From Glaesserella australis (GTDB taxonomy: Bacteria > Pseudomonadota > Gammaproteobacteria > Enterobacterales > Pasteurellaceae): a stretch of 64,000 nucleotides of DNA. A program made the translations under genes and the position numbers. The first letter of the stretch is position 1. The number at the start of each line of letters is the position of its first letter. The notes under the pieces are model-generated. The model searched no databases, was not told where the DNA came from, and saw nothing but the letters and a program-made list of their open reading frames with translations. Location of the stretch: positions 1 through 64,000 of the forward strand of contig NZ_PTPX01000006.1 in the NCBI RefSeq assembly GCF_003260095.1. Direction: 5' to 3'. Of this stretch, positions 16,263-23,955 are shown one piece after another.

Positions 16263-16285
16263 TAGTAAATCATTCGAGTTCTCAG
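16259..16285 (-). promoter_or_regulatory. proximal a-b target of the C4-like RNA
   Basis: CTGAGAA (16285-16279) and ACTAATGG (16266-16259) on the minus strand repeat the distal target with a 12-base spacer instead of 24. A perfect hairpin GTTGTAG/CTACAAC (16291-16310) lies just upstream. Confidence 0.6.
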
Positions 16286-16330
16286 GCTCGGTTGTAGATT
16301 TTGCTACAACGCTTAAAATATAATTCATTT

Positions 16331-16705
16331 TTACCCTTGATGTAAAGTGTTTTTTTTGTTTGCACTTTCTTTTTGAATTTTCCGCTGCTGGCGAATAATG
16401 GTATAAATTGTAGTTTGACTAAGCCTAAATTTTCTAATTAGCTGATCTATGTTCTTGCCATCAAAAGAGCGATAAATTTCATAATCTCTTAACGCTCTTT
16501 TTAATGGTTCTCCTGCAGGTAGATAAAAAGACTTCCCTCCAAAATAACTACTAATAGCAAACGTAATTTTTTTTGCTTTTTTGATTGACTCTTCTTCATC
16601 ATAGCCCAGTTCTTTTAATTCATGGGCTACTACGTCTACAACTTCAGTTAATAACGTTGGCCATTTAAAATGGTCATTTTTCAAATTGTGTACATCTGCT
16701 TTCAT
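16331..16705 (-). CDS. Mor-family transcription activator
   Basis: DNA-binding protein of the Mor/C family (phage Mu middle and late operon activators). Typical stretches are ISSYFGGKSFYLPAGEPL (dimerisation strand region), LKRALRDYEIYRSFDG, then the C-terminal helix-turn-helix NIDQLIRKFRLSQTTIYTIIRQQR. The 124 residues match Mor. It is the first gene after alpA and lies just upstream of the C4-like region, so it probably controls either the element's own genes or the helper's late functions; which one is not visible. A basic tail ends the protein. Confidence 0.85.
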   Translation of the reverse strand: MKADVHNLKNDHFKWPTLLTEVVDVVAHELKELGYDEEESIKKAKKITFAISSYFGGKSFYLPAGEPLKRALRDYEIYRSFDGKNIDQLIRKFRLSQTTIYTIIRQQRKIQKESANKKNTLHQG

Positions 16706-16784
16706 TTTGCCAAATCCTTAATATTAGTTAGAAATACTTCAAACATACTAAAAAAAACTTGCTATTTTGTTTATTTGAAATACT

Positions 16785-16985
16785 TCAAACTTTGTTAAGT
16801 TGAGAACACTCCAACAAAAAGCGGTTGATTTCGCTAGCAGAAAAAAGCACGGTTTGCCCCACTTTGATTTTATGGAGCTTGCCCGCCTTGGCTAATTTAT
16901 CAATTTTAGAACGTGAAAAGCCAAGAAGCTCATTCAATTCTTTAATGGTGTAGTGTTTTTCTAAAGTGGGTGTAAGGTTCATCAT
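16785..16985 (-). CDS. AlpA-like DNA-binding regulator/excisionase
   Basis: A 66-residue winged helix-turn-helix protein of the AlpA/MerR-like (HTH_17) type: YTIKELNELLGFSRSKIDKLAKAGKLHKIKVG, then SASEINRFL. In P4-like satellites and Gram-negative PICIs, AlpA-type proteins activate integrase/excision or the replication operon. I start at ATG 16985 (or the adjacent 16982), where AAGGAG lies 8 bases upstream, rather than an upstream in-frame start at 17009. The CGTTTAAA array upstream is a plausible binding target. Confidence 0.82.
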   Translation of the reverse strand: MMNLTPTLEKHYTIKELNELLGFSRSKIDKLAKAGKLHKIKVGQTVLFSASEINRFLLECSQLNKV

Positions 16986-17156
16986 TTTTTCATCTCCTTG
17001 CGTTAGCATTCATCTGTGTTATTTATCTTTGATCGTTTTAAATTGCTTGTAAATACGCTAATTTTGACGGTATTTGTTGCTAAAATTCACAAAAAACCAC
17101 TAAAACTAAGAAAAACGCTATTTTTCTATAAGTTGTGCCTATTTGTTGCGTATTGT

Positions 17157-17277
17157 CGTTTAATACCGTTTAAATAGCGTTTAAATTTTGGCGGTGTTGA
17201 ACGGTGTAATAGGGATTTAGACGATTTAAGAAGAAGTAATTTAAACGCTTTGAAGGCATTTAAACGCCATTTAAACG
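17157..17277. repeat. CGTTTAAA inverted array
   Basis: Three copies in one orientation (CGTTTAAT 17157, CGTTTAAA 17167 and 17178) face three in the other (TTTAAACG 17240, 17259, 17270), roughly symmetric about 17217, with 10-11 base spacing in each group except one 19-base gap. It lies upstream of alpA and may bind AlpA or an excision complex. Confidence 0.6.
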
Positions 17278-17364
17278 TGAACTGTTTGCTTGTTTTTTAA
17301 TCTTTTTATAATGAATGGGGATAAAAAAGTATTTCCCGCTTATCGTGGGAAAATTCCACATAAT

Positions 17365-17518
17365 GCGGGACAAAATAGGCATTTTGCGGGACAAAATGGG
17401 GCATTTGCGGGACAATTTAAGGGGTTAGCGGGACAATTTTTTATAGTTATTTTTATTTAAGATATTGATTTTATTAGTTATTTTATATTTATAAGGCTTG
17501 ATTGTCCCGCTGTCCCGC
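17365..17518. repeat. GCGGGACAA iterons, cluster 2, 21-bp period
   Basis: Four direct copies of GCGGGACAA start at 17365, 17386, 17407 and 17428, exactly 21 bases apart (two helical turns). Two inverted copies, TTGTCCCGC (17502-17510) and TGTCCCGC (17511-17518), follow after an AT-rich stretch. An iteron array next to AT-rich DNA is typical of replication origins, and the word is shared with cluster 1 beyond the primase gene. Confidence 0.75.
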
Positions 17519-17564
17519 TGATATTTCACTATAAAAACATTTTTAAAAGTTCAGGCAATAAAAA

Positions 17565-17586
17565 AGCCTAGCAGAAGGGCTAGGCT
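17565..17586 (-). terminator. integrase terminator
   Basis: AGCCTAGC (17565-17572), loop AGAAGG, GCTAGGCT (17579-17586). On the minus strand it is followed by TTTTTTATTG, directly after the integrase stop. Confidence 0.9.
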
Positions 17587-17592
17587 TTGGGG

Positions 17593-18795
17593 TTATGGTT
17601 TGCGGGCTTGTTCTATAAAATCCGCCCATAATTGCATAATAACTTTACGCTGTTCTATATAGGTTGCGTGATTGTATGCAAGGCTAACATTGCCCCCTGT
17701 TTTGTGGGCTAAACACGCTTCTGCGTGTTCGTGGGTTATGCTTTGCTCTGCTAGATAGGTTCTAGCCAATCCCCGCAATCCGTGGGCGGTTTGTCGCTCT
17801 TTATAGCCCATTCTTTCTAGGGCTTTTCTAACACTATCGCGGCTCATTGGCTCGTGTATGTGTCCACGTTTAGGGAATACATATTTAAAACGCCCTGTAA
17901 TCTGCTGTAACTGCTCTAACAATGCGATAACTTGGCTAGATAGTGGGACTATATGCGCTTCTCCCGCTTTCATTCTTTCCGCTGGAATAGTCCATAGTTT
18001 TTTATCTAAATCAAATTCTGCCCATTCTGCTTCAGATGCTTCACCAGGTCGAACCATTGTTAAAAGCTGGAAATAAACTAAAGCCCTTGTTTGTGGTTGT
18101 ATCTTTGCGTTTTCAATATCCTGCAGTAATTGCGGGATTTCTTCCGTTTTAACGTGTGGGTTATTCTTTTTCTTTACCCGCTTTAAATTCTTGCCCATTT
18201 TCAAGCAAGGATTAAAAGAGAGAATACCGCCATTTACCGCAAAATTTAAAATTTCGTTGATATACATTGCCAGCCGTTGGGCCATATCAATATTATTTCG
18301 TTCTTCTACTCGTTTTAAAGGAATTAGGGCAAGCGTGGGTACTATCTCATTTATTGGGTACTCTCCAATAAACGGGAAAATGTGAAGCTCGAGACTACGC
18401 CAGTATTTATTAAGCGTTTTATCTGTAATTTCGCCTTGCTTCTTCTCTCTCCACTTTTCCGCTACGGCTCGGAATGTTCGGCTATTTGCTAACTTCTCTT
18501 CTTGCTCTTGCTGGGTTTTGTGAAGCTGTGGATCTATCTGCTGTGCTAGTAATGCTTGGAACTCGTCCCGCTTAACTCTTGCTTGTGCAAGGCTTACCGC
18601 TGGATAACTGCCTATGGTAATCTTTGTTCTTGCTTTAGTTTGCGGGTGGTTGTAGCGGTAACGCCATTTTTTAGCCCCAGTAGGGAATAGCTGAAGAAAT
18701 AGCCCCTTGCCGTCGTTTAGCTCGTTTGTTCCGCCTTGTATATATTTGGCTTTCTCTACTTGTGTATTGGTTAATGGTTGGATAATTCTCGCCAT
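17593..18795 (-). CDS. int: P4-type tyrosine recombinase (integrase)
   Basis: Site-specific recombinase that inserts and excises the element. An N-terminal DUF4102 arm-binding domain (about residues 1-90) contains LNDGKGLFLQLFPTGAKKW and ITIGSYPAVSLAQAR. A core-binding domain (about 105-200) and a catalytic domain follow, with R249 (VRPGEA), H338/R341 (HGLRG), H364 (LAHK) and Y379. All five catalytic residues are present, so it looks active. ATG 18795 is chosen with GGGGA 4 bases upstream; a TTG at 18819 would add 8 residues inside a GGGTACT word. Such integrases usually target tRNA 3' ends. Confidence 0.93.
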   Translation of the reverse strand: MARIIQPLTNTQVEKAKYIQGGTNELNDGKGLFLQLFPTGAKKWRYRYNHPQTKARTKITIGSYPAVSLAQARVKRDEFQALLAQQIDPQLHKTQQEQEEKLANSRTFRAVAEKWREKKQGEITDKTLNKYWRSLELHIFPFIGEYPINEIVPTLALIPLKRVEERNNIDMAQRLAMYINEILNFAVNGGILSFNPCLKMGKNLKRVKKKNNPHVKTEEIPQLLQDIENAKIQPQTRALVYFQLLTMVRPGEASEAEWAEFDLDKKLWTIPAERMKAGEAHIVPLSSQVIALLEQLQQITGRFKYVFPKRGHIHEPMSRDSVRKALERMGYKERQTAHGLRGLARTYLAEQSITHEHAEACLAHKTGGNVSLAYNHATYIEQRKVIMQLWADFIEQARKP

Positions 18796-18839
18796 AAAAT
18801 CCCCTGTTTTAGTACCCAAATTTTTTGTAGTTTATCATG

Positions 18840-18904
18840 TGGGTACTTTATAGGGTACTATTATTTCGGCTCATTATGATGAAAGCTGACGAATGTAGAC
18901 GAAT
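18840..18904. repeat. right copy of the element-end direct repeat
   Basis: TGGGTACTTTATAGGGTACT (18840-18859) matches the left copy except at three positions around the two GGGTACT words, and GTAGACGAAT (18895-18904) follows as at the left end. A further inverted GGGTACT lies at 18811-18817, next to the integrase start. Confidence 0.55.
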
Positions 18905-18916
18905 GAAATAATAAAA

Positions 18917-18937
18917 AAGCCTTGAAAATCAAGGCTT
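18917..18937 (-). terminator. tRNA-Ala transcript terminator
   Basis: AAGCCTTGA (18917-18925), loop AAA, TCAAGGCTT (18929-18937), followed on the minus strand by TTTTTTATTA. It marks chromosomal DNA just outside the right end of the element. Confidence 0.88.
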
Positions 18938-18982
18938 CTAGAGTAATAAAAATGAATGTTGAGTAATGTAGATGAATAAAGA

Positions 18983-19058
<76 letters not shown>

Positions 19059-19064
19059 GAAATT

Positions 19065-19093
19065 GCGAGAGATAATATGCTCTCGCTTTTTTT
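19065..19093 (+). terminator. hairpin with T run overlapping the tRNA-Ala promoter
   Basis: GCGAGAG (19065-19071), loop ATAATATG, CTCTCGC (19080-19086), then T7 on the plus strand. It is oriented against gltX and tRNA-Ala and shares bases with the tRNA promoter spacer and -10. Confidence 0.6.
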
Positions 19094-19100
19094 CTGTCAA
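19072..19100 (-). promoter_or_regulatory. tRNA-Ala promoter
   Basis: On the minus strand TTGACA (19100-19095), 17 bases, TATTAT (19077-19072), about 13 bases before the mature tRNA 5' end. A near-consensus sigma-70 promoter. Confidence 0.85.
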
Positions 19101-19140
19101 TCTCAAAATTTTGTAAAAAGGTTGATTGTTCAAAAAACAA

Positions 19141-20580
19141 CTAGCTTTGAGATTCAATAAATGCAATTGCTTTTTGGATTCGAGTAAGGGTTCGCTCTTT
19201 GCCCACTAATTTGGCAGTAATATCCATTGACGGTGATTGACCTGAACCTGTTACAGCTAAACGGAACGGCATACCGACTTTGCCCATACCAATTTCAAGT
19301 TCAGCAGCGGTTTGGTTCATTGCTTCGTGGATATTTTCAACTGTCCAATCATTACAAGCGGTCAGTTTTTCCAATAATTTTGCAAGTGGAGCAACGGCTT
19401 CGACTTTGAAGTTTTTGGCAGCGGCTTTTTCATCATAGCTTTCAAACTCTTGATAGAAATAACGGCTTTGGCTAGCAAGCTCTTTCAACGTTTTAGCACG
19501 TTCACTTAAAACTGGAATGATCTCGGTTAATACAGGACCATTTGTAGTGTCAATGCCTTGATCGTTCATATGCCATTCAAGGTATTTCGCCACGTGTTCC
19601 GCTGGTAATGAACGCATATAGTGTTGGTTCAACCATTGTAATTTTTCGGTATTGAACGCACTAGCAGATTTGCTGACCGAATGAATATCGAATAGTTCGA
19701 TCATCTCTTCACGGGTGAAAATCTCTTGATCGCCGTGTCCCCAGCCTAAACGTACCAAGTAGTTAATTAACGCTTCTGGCAAATAACCGTCATCGCGATA
19801 TTGCATGACGCTCACTGCACCGTGACGTTTGGATAGTTTTTGACCGTCATCGCCGTTAATCATCGAAACGTGAGCGTAAGTCGGGATTTCTGCCCCTAAC
19901 GCTTTTAAAATGTTGATTTGACGTGGAGTGTTGTTGATGTGATCTTCACCACGCACAACGTGGGTGATGCCCATATCCCAGTCGTCCACCACCACACAGA
20001 AGTTGTAGGTTGGGGCGCCATCGGTACGGCGGATAATTAAATCGTCTAATTCGCTGTTGCTGATTTCAATACGTCCACGCACTGCGTCATCAAACACAAC
20101 GGAACCTTCCGTTGGGTTTTTAAAGCGAACAACGTGTGGCTCGCTAGGATCGTGTGAATGCTCGCCTAAACAGTGGCGGTCGTAGCGTGGTTTTTCTTTA
20201 TTCGCTTCTTGAGTTGCACGTAATTCTTCTAAACGTTCTTTTGAGCAGTAGCAACGGTATGCCGTGCCTTCTTCGATCATTTGGTCGATTACTTGATTGT
20301 AACGATCAAAGCGTTTGGTTTGGAAATAAGGTCCATGTTCCCACGCTAAATTTAACCATTCCATACCCTCGATAATCGCCGCAGTAGCTTCAGGGGTTGA
20401 ACGCTCAAGGTCCGTATCTTCGATACGTAAGACAAATTCGCCGTTATTGTGTTTTGCATAAAGCCAAGAATAAAGAGCTGTTCTTGCGCCGCCAACGTGT
20501 AAATAACCTGTCGGGCTAGGAGCAAAACGGGTTCGTACTTTGACGTTTGGGTCGAGAGGGAAAAGGGTTTCAATTTTCAT
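19141..20580 (-). CDS. gltX: glutamyl-tRNA synthetase
   Basis: Class I aminoacyl-tRNA synthetase charging tRNA-Glu. The HIGH-type motif is [16 protein letters not shown] near residue 10, the zinc site involves CYCSKE...RHC (about 98-130) and the KMSKS-type motif is KLSKRHG. The protein is about 479 residues, normal for bacterial GltX. I start at ATG 20580, where AGG lies 7 bases upstream and the [20 protein letters not shown] opening fits; an upstream in-frame ATG at 20613 adds 11 unconserved residues. tRNA-Ala lies just downstream with its own promoter. Confidence 0.97.
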   Translation of the reverse strand: MKIETLFPLDPNVKVRTRFAPSPTGYLHVGGARTALYSWLYAKHNNGEFVLRIEDTDLERSTPEATAAIIEGMEWLNLAWEHGPYFQTKRFDRYNQVIDQMIEEGTAYRCYCSKERLEELRATQEANKEKPRYDRHCLGEHSHDPSEPHVVRFKNPTEGSVVFDDAVRGRIEISNSELDDLIIRRTDGAPTYNFCVVVDDWDMGITHVVRGEDHINNTPRQINILKALGAEIPTYAHVSMINGDDGQKLSKRHGAVSVMQYRDDGYLPEALINYLVRLGWGHGDQEIFTREEMIELFDIHSVSKSASAFNTEKLQWLNQHYMRSLPAEHVAKYLEWHMNDQGIDTTNGPVLTEIIPVLSERAKTLKELASQSRYFYQEFESYDEKAAAKNFKVEAVAPLAKLLEKLTACNDWTVENIHEAMNQTAAELEIGMGKVGMPFRLAVTGSGQSPSMDITAKLVGKERTLTRIQKAIAFIESQS

Positions 20581-20714
20581 GTTATCGCCTATTTTTCTAA
20601 AATCTATAAACAAAAATATTTCGGTATTTTACCCCTATTGAAATGAAATCATAGTGAAATATCGACAGTTTGGGTGAATTTTTCAACGAATAAGTAAAAA
20701 ATTGCAAAAATGGA

Positions 20715-20742
20715 TTGACTGAATTTTTCATCCCCCTATAAT
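20715..20742 (+). promoter_or_regulatory. tRNA-Val promoter
   Basis: TTGACT (20715-20720), 16 bases, TATAAT (20737-20742), 16 bases before the mature tRNA. Confidence 0.85.
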
Positions 20743-20758
20743 GCCACCCCACAACAAC

Positions 20759-20834
20759 GGGCGATTAGCTCAGTTGGGAGAGCACCTCCCTTACAAGGAG
20801 GGGGTCACTGGTTCGAGACCGGTATCGCCCACCA
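20759..20834 (+). tRNA. tRNA-Val (TAC anticodon)
   Basis: A 76-base cloverleaf with encoded CCA: acceptor GGGCGAT/ATCGCCC, D arm GCTCAGTTGGGAGAGC, anticodon stem CTCCC/GGGAG-type with loop containing TAC, and T arm GGTTCGAGACC. It decodes GUA/GUG valine codons. Strong match to E. coli tRNA-Val(UAC). Confidence 0.97.
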
Positions 20835-21060
20835 CTTATTTCTTTATTTTCCACATTTTCAAAAGAGACATCATAACTCACCGCTTGTTTTGCTTTCTCA
20901 ATTTTTGTGATCTCCGTCGAAAAACGCACAATTTCAACTTTTCAAATCTTGTAAAAATCACTAGCCTAAATAGCCAGACAACAGTAGAATTGCCGACTTT
21001 AAATTATTCAAGCAAAACTAACCTTTTGCCACAAACCGTGTAATAACGAGGCTTTCTATA

Positions 21061-22221
21061 ATGTCTGAACAAATTCAAGCAACCGATGCAGGTTGCCATT
21101 CAATCAAAACAGAAAAAATTAACTTACTTAACTTAAATCGTCAGCAGATGCGTGAGCTGTTTGCCGAGATGGGTGAAAAGCCGTTCCGTGCTGATCAGCT
21201 GATGAAATGGATTTACCATTTTGGCGAAGATAATTTCGACAATATGACCAACATCAACAAGGTGTTGCGTGAAAAATTAAAGCAGATCGCTGAAATTAAA
21301 GCCCCAGAAGTAGCCGTAGAACAACGTTCTGCCGACGGCACAATCAAATGGGCGATGTGGGTGGGCGATCAGCAGATCGAAAGCGTGTATATCCCTGAAG
21401 GTGATCGGGCGACATTGTGCGTTTCATCGCAAGTGGGCTGTGCCTTAGCCTGTACTTTCTGCTCAACGGCACAGCAAGGTTTTAACCGTAATTTGAGCGT
21501 TGCTGAGATTATCGGACAGGTGTGGCGAGCATCTAAAATTATCGGCAACTTTGGTGTAACGGGGATTCGCCCAATCACTAACGTGGTAATGATGGGAATG
21601 GGTGAGCCGCTGCTCAATATGAACAATGTTATTCCAGCAATGGAAATTATGTTGGATGATTTTGCTTACGGTTTATCTAAACGTCGTGTAACTCTTTCGA
21701 CGTCTGGCGTTGTGCCAGCGTTGGATAAAATGCGTGAGCAAATTGATGTGGCGTTGGCGATTTCTCTACACGCTCCAAATGATGAGTTACGTGATGAACT
21801 TGTTCCAATTAATAAAAAATATAACATCAAAATGTTGATCGACTCGGTCAATAAATACTTAGAAGTGTCGAATGCGAATCATGGTAAAGTGACGATTGAA
21901 TATGTGATGCTTAATCAAGTGAATGACGGTGTGGAACACGCACATCAGTTGGCAGAAGTGTTGAAAAATACACCAAGTAAGATCAATCTGATCCCGTGGA
22001 ACCCGTTCCCTGAAGCACCTTATGCGAAAAGCTCGAACACCCGTATAGACCGTTTCCAAAAAACGCTGATGGAATATGGCTTTACCGTTACCGTGCGTAA
22101 AACTCGTGGCGATGATATTGATGCCGCCTGCGGACAACTGGCTGGTGATGTTATCGACCGCACCAAACGTACCCTTGAAAAACGTAAGTTTGGGGAGGGA
22201 ATTGCGGTGCAGAATCAGTAG
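21061..22221 (+). CDS. rlmN: 23S rRNA A2503 / tRNA A37 C2-methyltransferase
   Basis: Radical-SAM methyltransferase that methylates C2 of adenosine 2503 in 23S rRNA and A37 in some tRNAs. The [4Fe-4S]/SAM motif is CALACTFC (CX3CX2C) near residue 126. [23 protein letters not shown] and [20 protein letters not shown] are family stretches; the C-terminal [15 protein letters not shown] contains the second catalytic cysteine. 386 residues, normal. Usually followed directly by pilF/pilW; here a RAYT-type insertion separates them. Confidence 0.97.
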   Translation: MSEQIQATDAGCHSIKTEKINLLNLNRQQMRELFAEMGEKPFRADQLMKWIYHFGEDNFDNMTNINKVLREKLKQIAEIKAPEVAVEQRSADGTIKWAMWVGDQQIESVYIPEGDRATLCVSSQVGCALACTFCSTAQQGFNRNLSVAEIIGQVWRASKIIGNFGVTGIRPITNVVMMGMGEPLLNMNNVIPAMEIMLDDFAYGLSKRRVTLSTSGVVPALDKMREQIDVALAISLHAPNDELRDELVPINKKYNIKMLIDSVNKYLEVSNANHGKVTIEYVMLNQVNDGVEHAHQLAEVLKNTPSKINLIPWNPFPEAPYAKSSNTRIDRFQKTLMEYGFTVTVRKTRGDDIDAACGQLAGDVIDRTKRTLEKRKFGEGIAVQNQ

Positions 22222-22264
22222 TTTTGTATCTGTGGGAAATACACTAGCTAAATATCGTGAGAGT

Positions 22265-22376
22265 ACCGTGGGAATACCCACGGTTAAGCATAGAAGCATT
22301 CCTTTGGAATGCGAAGTTATACTCAAAATCTATCCCAAAGGGATAGTCCTATGCTTAACCTAGGGTGAACCCTAGG
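22265..22376. repeat. four-hairpin palindromic unit upstream of the RAYT gene
   Basis: Four hairpins lie in 112 bases: ACCGTGGG/CCCACGGT (22265-22284), GCATTCC/GGAATGC (22296-22312), CTATCCC/GGGATAG (22330-22346) and CCTAGGGT/ACCCTAGG (22359-22376). GGTTAAGCATA (22282-22292) also pairs perfectly with TATGCTTAACC (22350-22360), enclosing hairpins 2 and 3. It has the look of a REP/BIME-like element tied to the adjacent transposase. Confidence 0.8.
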
Positions 22377-22391
22377 CAGAACGGAGATAAA

Positions 22392-22847
22392 ATGAGCTAT
22401 ACGAATTTGCTTTACCATATTATTTTTAGAACAAAATATGGAATACCTTCAATAAATGAACAAAATGAAATGATGCTTTACCGTTATATTTGGTCTTTTG
22501 TCAAAAAGCATAATTCAATTTTATATCGTATTAACGGAATGCCAGATCATATTCATTTGTTTGTTCAATTACACCAAACAATTTGTATTTCTGAGTTTGT
22601 ACGAAAATTAAAAATAGATACGCATCATTTTCTAAAAAATAATCAAGATAAGTTTCCAGAATTCAGTGAGTGGTCTGTAGGCTATTGTGCTTTAAGTTAT
22701 AGTAGCAGAGATAAAGAAAGAATTATTAACTATATTAAAAATCAAAAAGAACATCATAAGACCACCGATTTTTCAAATGAAATAAAAGAGCTAATTATTG
22801 CAGAACATATTCAATTTGACGAAACATATTTTGAAAGACATTTATAA
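22392..22847 (+). CDS. REP-associated/IS200-like Y1 transposase (RAYT)
   Basis: A single-strand DNA transposase of the HUH Y1 superfamily. LLYHIIFRTKYGIP opens the protein, the HUH motif is MPDHIHLFVQL (near residue 53) and YIKNQKEHH supplies the catalytic tyrosine helix. 151 residues from ATG 22392, where GGAG lies 5 bases upstream. No TnpB partner is present, and palindromes flank both ends, so I prefer RAYT over a full IS200/IS605 element. It looks intact. Confidence 0.85.
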   Translation: MSYTNLLYHIIFRTKYGIPSINEQNEMMLYRYIWSFVKKHNSILYRINGMPDHIHLFVQLHQTICISEFVRKLKIDTHHFLKNNQDKFPEFSEWSVGYCALSYSSRDKERIINYIKNQKEHHKTTDFSNEIKELIIAEHIQFDETYFERHL

Positions 22848-22856
22848 CCCTATCTC

Positions 22857-22887
22857 TATGCTTACTTAGAGTTTTCCCCTAGGTCTA
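22857..22887. repeat. 3' flank repeat of the RAYT unit
   Basis: TATGCTTACTTAGAG...CCCCTAGGTCTA resembles 22350-22380 (TATGCTTAACCTAGGG...CCCTAGGCAGA) in the same orientation, about two thirds identical. The pair brackets the transposase gene and may mark the element's ends. Confidence 0.5.
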
Positions 22888-22904
22888 ATAAATAAGGAAT
22901 TTCT

Positions 22905-23480
22905 ATGAATTTTGCAAAATTTCTCCCCAAACTAACCGCTTTTAGCCTTGTTTTATGGCTCACAGCCTGCCAAGCCCCAACGGAACAGACCACTTTCAAT
23001 CGTTCAGAAGCAGTTAAAGCTCGTATCAATTTAGCCCTTGCCTATCTTGAACAGTCTGATTTTCCTAAAGCGAAAGAGAATATCGACAAAGCCCTTGAAC
23101 ACGATAATAAGGATTACCTACCACATTCTGTCCTTGCCTATTATTACCAACAAATTGGTGATTATTCAAAAGCAGAGCATACCTATCAACAAGCGATCGA
23201 ACTGAGCAAACCCCACAGTAAAAATGCACAAGCTCGTCCAGATGTTCTCAATAACTACGGCACGTTTTTATGTAAGCAAAAGCAGTTTGATAAAGCCTAC
23301 CAGCAATTTGATACCGCATTGACGAGCCAAGAAAGCTATTATAATCAAGCAGATACTTTAGAAAATGTAGCATTGTGCGCCAATATGGCAAAAGATTTAG
23401 CTAAGCAGAATAAAGCGGTAGATGACTTGGCGAAGTTAGATCAATCCAGAGCTGAGAAACTTCGCCAGTTATTTAAATAG
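22905..23480 (+). CDS. pilF: PilF/PilW type IV pilus biogenesis TPR lipoprotein
   Basis: An outer-membrane lipoprotein with TPR repeats that helps assemble the PilQ secretin, needed for type IV pili and DNA uptake. Signal peptide with lipobox LTAC (Cys at residue 22), then TPRs: RINLALAYLEQSDFPKAKENI, SVLAYYYQQIGDYSKAEHTY, LNNYGTFLCKQKQFDKAYQQF. Position after rlmN is conserved in gammaproteobacteria. Its 3' end overlaps the convergent SufE-like gene by 8 bases. Confidence 0.88.
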   Translation: MNFAKFLPKLTAFSLVLWLTACQAPTEQTTFNRSEAVKARINLALAYLEQSDFPKAKENIDKALEHDNKDYLPHSVLAYYYQQIGDYSKAEHTYQQAIELSKPHSKNAQARPDVLNNYGTFLCKQKQFDKAYQQFDTALTSQESYYNQADTLENVALCANMAKDLAKQNKAVDDLAKLDQSRAEKLRQLFK

Positions 23481-23868
23481 AGCGTGTGGATTTTGCTCTG
23501 ATAAGGCTTTGGAGTTGCTGTAATCCGTTTAATCTCGTACTCGTTAAATGGCGAGTGATTTGTAGCTCATCAAAAAGCTGTTGAATATCAAACTGTTGTA
23601 AATTTTCCGCTGATTGTTCATTAAGGTAAGCGATTAAAATCACCAACAGCCCCTGCATTAAACGTGCGTCACTGTAGCCTTGCACCTTGCGTGGCTCAAG
23701 TTGAAAATCAAACCATAAACGGCTTTCGCAGCCGTGAATTTCTTGCCAGCTTGCAAGTTGTTGCTCGGTTGGTTTAGGTAATTGACGGCTTAATTGAATT
23801 AACAAGCGGTATCTTTCTTCCCACGATTTGCAAAGGGCAAATTGTACGTAAATGTCGTTAAATGGCAT
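23473..23868 (-). CDS. SufE/CsdE-like sulfur acceptor
   Basis: A cysteine-desulfurase partner that receives persulfide sulfur for Fe-S cluster assembly. The family core HGCESRLWF holds the acceptor cysteine (about residue 50), preceded by W-E-RYRLLIQLSRQLP. 131 residues, in the CsdE/SufE size range. It stands alone, with no desulfurase or suf genes nearby, so SufE and CsdE cannot be told apart by context. Confidence 0.9.
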   Translation of the reverse strand: MPFNDIYVQFALCKSWEERYRLLIQLSRQLPKPTEQQLASWQEIHGCESRLWFDFQLEPRKVQGYSDARLMQGLLVILIAYLNEQSAENLQQFDIQQLFDELQITRHLTSTRLNGLQQLQSLIRAKSTRSI

Positions 23869-23955
23869 ATCGTCTCCCGTTCAAAAAGGCTATATCATAC
23901 TGCGATTTTTTGCTAAAATCCCCCAATTTTTACCGATTTATAAAAGGAATAGAAA

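Larger units (their letters stand above)
10763..18904. mobile_element. integrated phage-satellite-like element (PICI-like) with its own head genes
   Basis: All genes read leftward: integrase, AlpA-like regulator, Mor-family activator, C4-like RNA plus Icd-like gene, two small unknown genes, DUF927 helicase/primase, then prohead protease, scaffold and major capsid protein. There is no terminase, portal, tail, holin or lysin. The order integrase-alpA-replication-packaging matches Gram-negative phage-inducible chromosomal islands, and self-encoded capsids are known in a subset of these. I saw no ACAAGCGGT uptake word inside, unlike the flanks, which fits recent entry. The boundaries are imperfect direct repeats near 10763-10828 and 18840-18904 and are approximate. 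The right end lies next to tRNA-Ala. Confidence 0.8.

Noticed and set aside
17365-17518. CRISPR array
   Set aside because: The repeated unit is only 9 bases with 12-base spacers and inverted copies; no cas genes are present. It fits iterons.
10763-18904. Complete or nearly complete prophage
   Set aside because: No terminase, portal, tail, lysis or repressor genes, and only three head genes in about 8 kb.
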